Assembly: GCA_016303085.1 (NCBI GenBank)
Contig: JAEDMI010000124.1
Span: 1-7,393, forward strand
Source of the DNA: Acetatifactor sp.
Lineage (GTDB): Bacteria; Bacillota; Clostridia; Lachnospirales; Lachnospiraceae
Direction: 5' to 3'
Length of the DNA stretch: 7,393 nucleotides
The stretch's first letter is position 1; each line of letters begins with the position of its first letter. The notes beneath the pieces are model-generated. The model did no database searches. It was not told where the DNA came from and saw nothing but the letters and a program-made list of their open reading frames with translations. Made by a program: the position numbers and the translations under genes. Shown here piece after piece: positions 1 to 5,704 of this stretch.

Positions 1-1025
1 AAGTACAAATCCACGTTCTCCGGGTCAAACTGAGCGCCGGAATAGCCCAGTGCGCAAAGGAACCGTCCGAAGTTGGCATCATGTCCGAAAATCGCCGCCT
101 TGGAAAGGGACGAGCAGACTACGGATTTTGCCAGAGTTCTGGCATCCTCCTTGCTTGCGGCTCCCACAACATGAGCCTCAAACAGGCAGGTTGCGCCCTC
201 GCCGTCCCCCGCCATCTTCTTTGCAAGAAATACGGTTATAAATTTTAGTGCCTCGCAGAAGGTATTGTAATCCTCGCCCTCCGCAGCAATCTCCTCATTG
301 CCCGCCTGACCGTTTGCCAGCACCAGCAGCGTATCGTTGGTGGAGGTGTCTCCGTCCACGGAAATCATATTGAAGGAATCCACCACCGCGGCACTGACTG
401 CTTTTTGCAGCATAGACTTGGAAATATTGACGTCCGTAGTTACAAATCCCAGCATGGTGCACATATTGGGATGAATCATGCCGGAGCCCTTACACATAGC
501 TCCCAGCGTCACGGTCTTACCGCCCACTTCTATTTCCACTGCAATCTGCTTATGTACGGTGTCTGTGGTCATAATAGCCTTTGCCGCGTCAAGCCCCGCC
601 TCAAGAGTATCTGCTTTTGCCTTTGCCAGTTTTTCAATTCCTGCCGTGATTCTGTCCAGAGGAAGCTGCATGCCGATGACGCCGGTGGAAGCCACCAAAA
701 CCGAATCCGCCGGAATCCCCAGAAGTTCTCCCGTGTACTTTGCCTCCGCCTCGCAGCAGTCCATTCCCTGCTTACCGGTGCAGGCATTTGCAATACCGGA
801 ATTCACCACTACAGCTTGGGCAAATGCGGATTCCTCCACAACCTTTTTATCCCAGAGCACAGGAGCTGCTTTCACTACATTTGTGGTAAAGGTCCCCGCA
901 ACCTTACAGGGCACCCGGCTGTAAATTAATGCCATATCCTTCCTGTTCTGATATTTCACTGCCGCCTCCGCGCCTGCTGCCTCAAAGCCCTTTGCCGCGG
1001 TGACGCCGCCCTCGATTTTTTTCAT
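1..1025 (-). CDS. argJ: Bifunctional ornithine acetyltransferase / N-acetylglutamate synthase ArgJ (3' end cut by window)
   Basis: ArgJ moves the acetyl group from N-acetylornithine to glutamate, closing the acetyl cycle of arginine synthesis in the cytoplasm. Many family members also make N-acetylglutamate from acetyl-CoA. The frame is open from the ATG at 1025 to the left edge: 341 codons, against about 400-410 for the family, so roughly 65 C-terminal residues are missing. Visible motifs are the start MKKIEGGVTAAKGF, NSGIANACTG (about 75-84), STGVIG (113-118), KGSGMIHPNMCTM (179-191) and FGHDANFGR near the edge. The precursor cuts itself before a conserved Thr, here Thr190, which becomes the nucleophile of the beta chain. 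The residue before it is Cys189, where the textbook motif has Ala (ATM). The start follows a purine-rich GGGGAAGGG about 12 bases upstream. The gene lies 21 bases after the GNAT gene, so they are probably co-transcribed from argC. Whether it is truly bifunctional cannot be told from sequence. Confidence 0.96.
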   Translation of the reverse strand, partial: MKKIEGGVTAAKGFEAAGAEAAVKYQNRKDMALIYSRVPCKVAGTFTTNVVKAAPVLWDKKVVEESAFAQAVVVNSGIANACTGKQGMDCCEAEAKYTGELLGIPADSVLVASTGVIGMQLPLDRITAGIEKLAKAKADTLEAGLDAAKAIMTTDTVHKQIAVEIEVGGKTVTLGAMCKGSGMIHPNMCTMLGFVTTDVNISKSMLQKAVSAAVVDSFNMISVDGDTSTNDTLLVLANGQAGNEEIAAEGEDYNTFCEALKFITVFLAKKMAGDGEGATCLFEAHVVGAASKEDARTLAKSVVCSSLSKAAIFGHDANFGRFLCALGYSGAQFDPENVDLY

Positions 1026-1046
1026 ATCTGTTCCATCCCTTCCCCG

Positions 1047-1511
1047 TTATTGATTAAATGCCGTGATATTTGCCTCATTCAATGTAAAATCATAATAGTT
1101 CAAGTCCTCGCGCTTTGTCCAGCCGATAGTTCTCCAAAAAGCATTGCCCACATCGTTTACCGTAAAAGCTATCAGGCTTACCTTGTTGATTTCTTCCGCT
1201 TTCAGTGCATTCATGCAATGCACCACCATGGCTTTTCCGATGCCGAGACGCCTGTAATCCTCCCGCACGCACACATGGTACAGACAGCCTCTTCTGCCGT
1301 CGTGCCCACAGAGAATGCCGCCCACGATATCGCCGTTCTCCGCCACCGCCACCACGCTGGTATCGGGATTTCTCTTTAAGAAGCGCTCCACGCCCTCTCT
1401 GGAATCGTCAATGCTGCGGATGCCGAAACCGTGAATGGTCATCCAGAGGGCTTTCAGCCCGTCATAATCCGCGGTTGTCATTGTCCTGATGGTATATGTT
1501 TTCGTGCTCAT
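1047..1511 (-). CDS. GNAT-family N-acetyltransferase, YpeA-like, inside the arg operon
   Basis: This 154-residue single-domain GNAT protein is expected to transfer acetyl from acetyl-CoA to an amine. Motif A for CoA binding is at about 80-94, with R-R-L-G-I-G (87-92) matching Q/R-x-x-G-x-G/A. Motif B is at about 119-131 (N119-D, N123-A-F-W, then IGW). The block GHDGRRG (69-75) followed by the beta-4 strand resembles the E. coli YpeA group as I remember it. The start at 1511 has a good Shine-Dalgarno site (GAGAGGAAAG). The gene sits 138 bases after argC and 21 bases before argJ on the same strand. Short GNAT proteins act as N-acetylglutamate synthases in some bacteria, so a role in priming the arginine pathway is possible here. 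That is inference from position only; the substrate is unknown, and protein or small-molecule acetylation is equally open. Confidence 0.9.
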   Translation of the reverse strand: MSTKTYTIRTMTTADYDGLKALWMTIHGFGIRSIDDSREGVERFLKRNPDTSVVAVAENGDIVGGILCGHDGRRGCLYHVCVREDYRRLGIGKAMVVHCMNALKAEEINKVSLIAFTVNDVGNAFWRTIGWTKREDLNYYDFTLNEANITAFNQ

Positions 1512-1649
1512 ATTTCTTTCCTCTCACTCATTTTATCCGATACCGCTCCCATTCCTCTGCCCGGTCATTTTCGGTCTGCGCCAAAAAACCGGCCCGACCT
1601 TAAATATCCGTCCGCACGCTTTGGCGTACACCCATATCAATTACAAATA

Positions 1650-2708
1650 CTATGGGAAACAGGGAACAAGCTCCAGTCCCTCGCTCTCCGGAAGCCCGAA
1701 CAGCAGGTTCATGTTCTGCACCGCCTGGCCTGCTGCACCCTTTACAAGGTTATCCAGCGCTCCCATCATGATAATCCGTCCGGTGCGCTGGTCAATGACA
1801 AAGTTGATGTCCACATAATTGCTTCCCTCCACCCACTTTGTCTCGGGGCATACACCTTTTTCCAGCACACGGACAAACTTTTCCTTTTTATAATACTTGT
1901 CATAAACCGCCTTGATTTCCTCGTAGGTAGGCAGACTGCCGTCCGCCTTTCTCCTCAGCTTCGCGTACTCTGTGGCAAGGATTCCTCTGTTCATGGGAAC
2001 AAGATGAGGGGTAAAGTTGATGGTCACCCGGCAGTTTCCCGCATAGCCCAGCTGCTCCTCAATCTCGGGCGTATGGCGGTGATTTGCCACGCCGTAAGCC
2101 TTCATGTTCTCATTGACCTCGCAGAACAGATTGGCCACCTTGGCCCCTCTGCCCGCCCCGGAGGTGCCGGACTTGGCATCCACAATCAGGGTGTCCACAT
2201 CAATCAACCCCTCCTTCACCAGCGGATAAGCCGTCAGAATGGAACATGTGGTATAGCACCCGGGATTGGCAACCAGTCTGGTCTTCTCCGTAATCTTATC
2301 CCGGTTAATCTCGCACAACCCGTACACCGCCTCCTCAATGAACTGAGGAGATTTATGCTCAATGCCGTACCACTTCTCATACACCGCCACATCCTTGATG
2401 CGGTAGTCTGCAGACAGGTCTACGATTTTTACCTTGGACAGAATTTCCTCGGTGAGAAGCCCTGCCAGAAAGCCCTGGGGCGTTGCGGTAAAAATTACAT
2501 CCACCTGCTCCGCCAGTTCTGCCAGATTGTCATCTTTACAGACATCCTCCACAATTTGGAACATGTTCTGATACACCTCGTAGTACTTTTTGTCTATGTA
2601 ACTTTTGGAGCCGTACCAAACAATTTTTACATCCCTATGGTTCATCAGGATTCTCACCAGCTCACCGCCGGCATAACCTGTTGCTCCGATAATTCCTGCC
2701 TTAATCAT
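1650..2708 (-). CDS. argC: N-acetyl-gamma-glutamyl-phosphate reductase ArgC
   Basis: ArgC reduces N-acetylglutamyl-phosphate to N-acetylglutamate semialdehyde with NADPH, the third step of arginine synthesis, in the cytoplasm. The 352-residue product has the usual length. The N-terminal nucleotide-binding motif is GATGYAGGELVR (8-19). The catalytic cysteine is C151 in ANPGCYTT, and the catalytic histidine lies in NHRHTPE (209-215). SGTSGAGRGAK (180-190) and the C-terminal dimer region GALDNLVKGAAGQA (316-329) are also present. The frame is open further upstream to ATGs at 2720 and 2738. I chose 2708 because the product then begins MIKAGIIGATG, as relatives do, and because GGAAAGG lies about 12 bases upstream; that site would be too close to the 2720 ATG. 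It is the first gene of a minus-strand operon with the GNAT gene and argJ, diverging from argG. Transcription is probably controlled by the ARG-box-like sites upstream. Confidence 0.97.
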   Translation of the reverse strand: MIKAGIIGATGYAGGELVRILMNHRDVKIVWYGSKSYIDKKYYEVYQNMFQIVEDVCKDDNLAELAEQVDVIFTATPQGFLAGLLTEEILSKVKIVDLSADYRIKDVAVYEKWYGIEHKSPQFIEEAVYGLCEINRDKITEKTRLVANPGCYTTCSILTAYPLVKEGLIDVDTLIVDAKSGTSGAGRGAKVANLFCEVNENMKAYGVANHRHTPEIEEQLGYAGNCRVTINFTPHLVPMNRGILATEYAKLRRKADGSLPTYEEIKAVYDKYYKKEKFVRVLEKGVCPETKWVEGSNYVDINFVIDQRTGRIIMMGALDNLVKGAAGQAVQNMNLLFGLPESEGLELVPCFP

Positions 2709-2728
2709 GATAGTAACCATGCCTTTCC

Positions 2729-2744
2729 GTACCTGCACAGGTAC
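2729..2744. repeat. Perfect 16-bp palindrome in the argC leader
   Basis: GTACCTG (2729-2735) and CAGGTAC (2738-2744) are exact inverted copies around a CA centre. On the minus strand the site lies between the inferred argC transcription start and the Shine-Dalgarno site. In RNA the outer five pairs could close a six-base loop just ahead of that site. As DNA it has the shape of an operator for a dimeric regulator. It does not match the ARG-box pattern found further upstream. The palindrome is directly visible; any function is a guess. Confidence 0.5.
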
Positions 2745-2767
2745 AAGCTTTCTATATATTTAATGAT

Positions 2768-2795
2768 ATCATACCACTTTTTGCATAAATGTCTA
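2768..2795 (-). promoter_or_regulatory. Candidate sigma-A promoter for argC
   Basis: On the minus strand, TAGACA (2790-2795, five of six to TTGACA) and TATGAT (2768-2773, five of six to TATAAT) are separated by 16 bp. Transcription would start near 2761, leaving a leader of about 53 bases before the argC ATG. The -35 box lies within a weak ARG-box-like site (2780-2797), so ArgR binding there could block RNA polymerase. Other TATA-like strings occur in this AT-rich stretch, but none pairs as well. Confidence 0.55.
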
Positions 2796-2890
2796 CTACT
2801 TTTTTCATTTTTATGCATCTTTATAAACATTAATGTATATTAATGCATTTATCTGTGTATATTCATGAAAATAATGCATGTTTATTTATT
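2780..2890. promoter_or_regulatory. Cluster of ARG-box-like ArgR operator sites, argC side
   Basis: ArgR hexamers bind 18-bp palindromes whose core reads TGNAT-N4-ATNCA, usually in pairs. The best site here is 2832-2849, whose core TGTATATTAATGCA (2834-2847) is a full match; its flanks AATG and CATT also fit the E. coli form. Sites with one mismatch to the core are TTCATTTTTATGCA (2804-2817), TGCATCTTTATAAA (2814-2827, sharing a half-site with the previous one), TGTATATTCATGAA (2856-2869) and TGCATGTTTATTTA (2875-2888). A weaker copy, TGCATAAATGTCTA (2782-2795), overlaps the argC -35 box. Several centres lie 19-22 bp apart, close to two helical turns. Some partial matches are expected by chance in AT-rich DNA, so the number of true sites is uncertain. 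The 65 bases that follow (2891-2955) are more GC-rich and show no such site. Confidence 0.6.
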
Positions 2891-2955
2891 TTTCCTTTCC
2901 ATGAGCCCTGTTTCCGCTCCTCTGTCAAACACCGGCAACAGCTTTGGCATCCGAT

Positions 2956-3056
2956 AGCGCATATTTATACATTCAATATCTGTTTTTATACATTTTAGTG
3001 CATATTTTGAATTATTTTGTGGGTTTGGTAAAAACTTTTATTCATATTTATGCTTG
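2956..3056. promoter_or_regulatory. Cluster of ARG-box-like ArgR operator sites, argG side
   Basis: The strongest site has the core CGCATATTTATACA (2958-2971), one mismatch from TGNAT-N4-ATNCA. The next 18-bp frame starts exactly 21 bp later (2977-2994, core TCTGTTTTTATACA), giving the 3-bp gap typical of paired ARG boxes; its left half is poor. A half-site, TGCAT at 2999-3003, continues the phase at about 20 bp. TTCATATTTATGCT (3041-3054, two mismatches) lies two further steps downstream and abuts the argG -35 box. ArgR bound here would be placed to repress argG. The assignment rests on pattern matching alone, and no argR gene is in the window. Confidence 0.55.
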
Positions 3057-3082
3057 CATTTGCCGCTTTTCTGTTGTATAGT
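3054..3082 (+). promoter_or_regulatory. Candidate sigma-A promoter for argG
   Basis: TTGCAT (3054-3059) and TATAGT (3077-3082, five of six to TATAAT) are spaced by 17 bp. Transcription would start near 3089, giving a leader of about 26 bases that holds the Shine-Dalgarno GGAGG (3102-3106). An ARG-box-like site touches the -35 box. TGTAT and ATTCA (3075-3089) form another inverted pair over the -10 box, but with a 5-bp rather than 4-bp centre. Confidence 0.6.
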
Positions 3083-3115
3083 GTATTCAACATATTTTTA
3101 CGGAGGTTATAATAT

Positions 3116-4339
3116 ATGAAAGAGAAAGTCATTCTTGCTTATTCCGGCGGTCTGGATACCACCGCTATCATTCCCTGGCTGAAAGAGAACTTTGACTACG
3201 AGGTTATCTGTGTCTGTGTTGACTGTGGTCAGGCAGAAGAGCTGGACGGACTGGAGGAGAGAGCAAAATCCTGCGGTGCTTCCAAGCTGTACATTGAGAA
3301 CGTTATCGACGAGTTCTGCGACGAATACATTGTTCCCTGCGTACAGGCCAACGCAATCTATGAAAATAAGTACCTGCTGGGTACTTCCATGGCAAGACCT
3401 CTGATTGCCAAGAAACTGGTTGAGATTGCCCGCAAGGAAGGTGCCACCGCCATCTGCCACGGCGCTACCGGAAAAGGCAATGACCAGATTCGTTTTGAGC
3501 TGGGCATCAAGGCGCTGGCTCCCGACATCAAGATTATTGCAGCATGGAGAAACGATAAGTGGACCATGGATTCCCGTGAGTCTGAAATCGAATACTGTAA
3601 GGCACACGGTATCCACCTTCCTTTCTCCGCAGATTCCTCCTACAGCCGTGACCGCAACATCTGGCACATCAGCCACGAAGGACTGGAGCTGGAGGATCCT
3701 GCAAACGAGCCTAACTTTGAGCATCTGCTTGTTCTGGGAACCACTCCCGAAAAGGCGCCCGATGAAGGTGAGTATGTAACCATGACCTTTGAAAAGGGTG
3801 TTCCCACCTCCGTAAACGGAAAAAAGATGAAGGTTTCCGAGATTATCACCGTTCTCAACGAACTGGGCGGCAAGCACGGCATCGGCATCATCGACATTGT
3901 GGAGAACCGTGTTGTCGGCATGAAGTCCCGCGGTGTGTACGAAACACCCGGCGGAACCATTCTCATGGAGGCTCATCAGCAACTTGAGGAGTTGATTTTG
4001 GACCGTGATACTTATGCGATGAAGAAAGAGATGGGCAGCCGTTTTGCAAGCCTTGTTTACGAAGGAAAGTGGTTCACTCCTCTCCGTCAGGCGGAGCAGG
4101 CATTTATCGAGGAGACCCAGAAATACGTTACCGGCGAAGTGAAGTTCAAGCTCTACAAGGGCAACATTATCAAGGCCGGCACCAAGTCTCCCTACTCTCT
4201 GTACAATGAGAGCATTGCTTCTTTCACAACAGGCGATTTGTATGACCACCATGATGCAGAAGGCTTCATCAATCTGTTCGGACTCTCCTGCAAGGTGCGC
4301 GCAATGAAGATGCAGGAACAGGGTGAAAAGTTGTTCTAG
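3116..4339 (+). CDS. argG: Argininosuccinate synthase ArgG
   Basis: ArgG condenses citrulline and aspartate with ATP to form argininosuccinate, the penultimate step of arginine synthesis, in the cytoplasm. At 407 residues it has normal family length. The ATP-pyrophosphatase loop AYSGGLDTT is at residues 8-16. Family motifs follow in order: GTSMARPLIAKK (89-100), HGATGKGNDQIRFE (114-127), SYSRDRNIWH (175-184), and the C-terminal dimerisation region with KGNIIKAGTKSPYSLYNES around 350-370. The ATG at 3116 follows GGAGG by nine bases, which settles the start. argH is not immediately downstream; a DUF1294 gene follows after 11 bases. The gene is divergent from argC and shares the ARG-box-rich intergenic region, so it is probably repressed by arginine through ArgR. 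Confidence 0.98.
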   Translation: MKEKVILAYSGGLDTTAIIPWLKENFDYEVICVCVDCGQAEELDGLEERAKSCGASKLYIENVIDEFCDEYIVPCVQANAIYENKYLLGTSMARPLIAKKLVEIARKEGATAICHGATGKGNDQIRFELGIKALAPDIKIIAAWRNDKWTMDSRESEIEYCKAHGIHLPFSADSSYSRDRNIWHISHEGLELEDPANEPNFEHLLVLGTTPEKAPDEGEYVTMTFEKGVPTSVNGKKMKVSEIITVLNELGGKHGIGIIDIVENRVVGMKSRGVYETPGGTILMEAHQQLEELILDRDTYAMKKEMGSRFASLVYEGKWFTPLRQAEQAFIEETQKYVTGEVKFKLYKGNIIKAGTKSPYSLYNESIASFTTGDLYDHHDAEGFINLFGLSCKVRAMKMQEQGEKLF

Positions 4340-4350
4340 GGCGGCAAAGT

Positions 4351-4620
4351 ATGTTGAATAAAATACTCATCATATATTTACTTATCATTAATATTATCGG
4401 TTTTTCTGTCATGGGAATCGACAAAAAAAGAGCCATCCGGGGTGCCTGGCGCATCTCGGAGGCTTCTTTGTTTCTGACAGCTCTCCTGGGCGGAGCGCTG
4501 GGCTGTACCCTTGGCATGCAGCAGTTCCGCCACAAGACAAAGCACTGGTATTTCCGCTATGGCATGCCGGCCATTACTCTGGTGCAATTTATTCTGCTCC
4601 TTCTTTTTTTCAAACAATAA
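4351..4620 (+). CDS. DUF1294 family small membrane protein
   Basis: This is an 89-residue protein with three hydrophobic segments, at about 3-22, 38-56 and 71-87. It carries the DUF1294 signature: D-K-x-x-A-I-R-G-A-W-R-I-S-E at 24-37, a Gly-rich stretch GGALGCTLGM (47-56), and FRHKTKHWYF at 59-68. The family's biochemical role is not established. The start at 4351 is 12 bases after the argG stop, and the only ribosome-binding-like sequence is GGGCGG, which overlaps the end of argG. Translation may therefore be coupled to argG. No terminator separates them, so the gene probably rides on the argG transcript. A link to arginine metabolism is not implied by the family and may be only positional. 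Confidence 0.9.
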   Translation: MLNKILIIYLLIINIIGFSVMGIDKKRAIRGAWRISEASLFLTALLGGALGCTLGMQQFRHKTKHWYFRYGMPAITLVQFILLLLFFKQ

Positions 4621-4637
4621 ATATGTTACAATATATA
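4609..4637 (+). promoter_or_regulatory. Weak candidate promoter for the LytTR regulator
   Basis: TTCAAA (4609-4614) and TATATA (4632-4637) are each four of six to consensus with 17-bp spacing. TACAAT (4627-4632) is a better -10 but has no good -35 partner. The -35 box lies in the last codons of the DUF1294 gene. A start near 4644 would give a leader of about 56 bases. I see no clear pair of LytTR direct repeats here. Read-through from argG remains possible because no terminator hairpin is visible at 4621-4699. Confidence 0.3.
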
Positions 4638-4699
4638 CAAGCAGAAAATCAAGCAACGCTAACGGCAGTTTTACAAAAGGTTGAAAGGGGGATACTTCC

Positions 4700-5410
4700 A
4701 TGCATATCGCACTTTGTGACGACAATGTAGCTGACCGAAAGCAATTTGAACGTCTGGTAAAACGGGAATCCGACCGTCGGGCGGCGACGAGCGGGACTCT
4801 GTTCGTGGATTCCTTCGGAAATTTCGACTCCCTTCTGACAAATCCCATGCAGTATGATGTCTTCTATATCGACATGTGCAAAACCCCGGGAATAACAGGT
4901 ACCGATGTGGTAAGTGCACTCAGTGACAAGGGCGTAAACGCTCCCATTGTCATGTGTTGCTCCGATATCAATTACAGAGAGCAGAGTTTTCCGGAAAATG
5001 TTATTTTTCTGGATAAACCCATCAAGGCAGAAGAACTCAGTGTAAGCATAGACCACGCCTTGAAAATCATGGAGCAGGCTGTTCCCCTGATTGAAATCCG
5101 GGTTGAGAAGGAAACCCGGTATGTAACAGAACCGGATATCATGTACGCTGTTGAACATGGAAGAATGTTGGATATCTTTTTACAGGACGGCAGTATCATC
5201 ACCATCCTTGACAACGCTCAAAATCTCTTTTCCCAACTTGAGAACTTTCCCGTATTCTTCTCGCCCGGCAGGAAGGCTGTTCTCAACGGCAGATACATAG
5301 AAGCGTTGGGATTTTACAGGGTTACCATGCGCGGCGGAAAAAGCTTCCGGGTTTCCCACGACTGCATGGCTTACGCGAAAAAGATGTACAACGAGTTTCA
5401 TCCGTCCTGA
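4700..5410 (+). CDS. LytTR-family response regulator (orphan)
   Basis: This is a 236-residue cytoplasmic transcription regulator of the AlgR/AgrA/LytR type. The receiver domain spans about 1-122, with acidic pair D7-D8 (CDDN), phospho-acceptor D58 (FYIDM) and conserved K106 (FLDKPI). The usual Ser/Thr before the alpha-4 helix falls in the run MCCSD (85-89), where C87 appears to occupy the position and S88 follows. The LytTR DNA-binding domain spans about 130-235: a beta-rich start, then FFSPGRKAVLNGRYIEAL (186-203), which matches the family block F-x-R-x-H-R-S-x-x-V-N-x-x-x-I in spacing but has lost its usual His. It ends with the GGKSFRVSH strand (212-220). The start follows AAAGGGGG by eight bases. 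No histidine kinase is adjacent, unlike agr or lytSR systems, so the input is unknown. It converges with the minus-strand microprotein cluster, a possible but unproven target. Confidence 0.93.
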   Translation: MHIALCDDNVADRKQFERLVKRESDRRAATSGTLFVDSFGNFDSLLTNPMQYDVFYIDMCKTPGITGTDVVSALSDKGVNAPIVMCCSDINYREQSFPENVIFLDKPIKAEELSVSIDHALKIMEQAVPLIEIRVEKETRYVTEPDIMYAVEHGRMLDIFLQDGSIITILDNAQNLFSQLENFPVFFSPGRKAVLNGRYIEALGFYRVTMRGGKSFRVSHDCMAYAKKMYNEFHPS

Positions 5411-5425
5411 ATATATACCCGCCGG

Positions 5426-5456
5426 GTGTGCCCCGCACACAGCTTCTGTATACAGA
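5426..5456. repeat. Two small inverted repeats after the LytTR gene
   Basis: GTGTGC-CCC-GCACAC (5426-5440) is a perfect six-pair hairpin with a three-base loop. It is followed by the 12-bp perfect palindrome TCTGTATACAGA (5445-5456). Neither is followed by a T-run on the plus strand, so neither looks like a standard terminator for the LytTR gene alone. They may slow polymerase ahead of the larger hairpin at 5465-5506, or be binding sites. Confidence 0.4.
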
Positions 5457-5458
5457 TG

Positions 5459-5507
5459 CAAAAGTGCCGCGATACTCCACTCCTTACAGAGTGTGGTACC
5501 GCGGCAT
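5459..5507. terminator. Long imperfect hairpin between convergent genes, probable terminator
   Basis: The arms 5465-5482 and 5489-5506 pair at 15 or 16 of 18 positions around the six-base loop CTTACA (5483-5488). On the minus strand the stem is followed by C and then TTTT (5463-5460). It lies between the stop of the LytTR gene (plus, 5410) and the stop of the last microprotein gene (minus, 5561), the usual place for a shared terminator. It fits the minus-strand operon better, because the plus-strand side has only TCTT. The T-run is short, so strength is uncertain. The 3' arm on the plus strand also matches a T-box antiterminator; see the findings. Confidence 0.55.
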
Positions 5508-5560
5508 CTTCCGTCATTCAGGTAAACTAAAGTGAACCGAATATGAACAGGATGCTTACA

Positions 5561-5704
5561 TTAATTAAAAAGCGATATCCCGTATCTGATCCTGCGGAAA
5601 ACCTTATAAAAGATAACCGCAAAAAGCGAAACTACGATGTACATTGTGGAGACAAATCCTGCTATTCCTCCGATAATCACAATCAACCATAATCCGATAC
5701 TCAT
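5561..5704 (-). CDS. 47-residue single-pass membrane microprotein B
   Basis: The 47-codon frame reads MSIGLWLIVIIGGIAGF at its start and ends in YKVFRRIRYGISLFN. Residues about 4-33 are hydrophobic and could form one long or two short membrane helices. The tail after residue 33 is strongly basic (K-V-F-R-R-I-R), predicting a cytoplasmic C-terminus. Its ATG (5702-5704) overlaps the stop of microprotein A as ATGA, and AAGGAG lies 11 bases upstream inside that gene, so translation is probably coupled. I recognise no family or function. Support for coding comes from the start signal, the ATGA overlap, the clean positive-inside topology, and the terminator-like hairpin about 55 bases after the stop. 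It could be a toxin, a regulator of a membrane protein, or a scaffold. Confidence 0.7.
   Translation of the reverse strand: MSIGLWLIVIIGGIAGFVSTMYIVVSLFAVIFYKVFRRIRYGISLFN

Noticed and set aside
1431..2843. Long plus-strand open frame of 470 codons opposite argC
   Set aside because: It is the antisense shadow of argC, GNAT and the intergenic region. The translation has no domain pattern, while the minus strand encodes a clear ArgC.
3107..4252. Long minus-strand open frame of 381 codons opposite argG
   Set aside because: It is an antisense shadow of argG; the plus strand has all ArgG motifs and a strong ribosome site.
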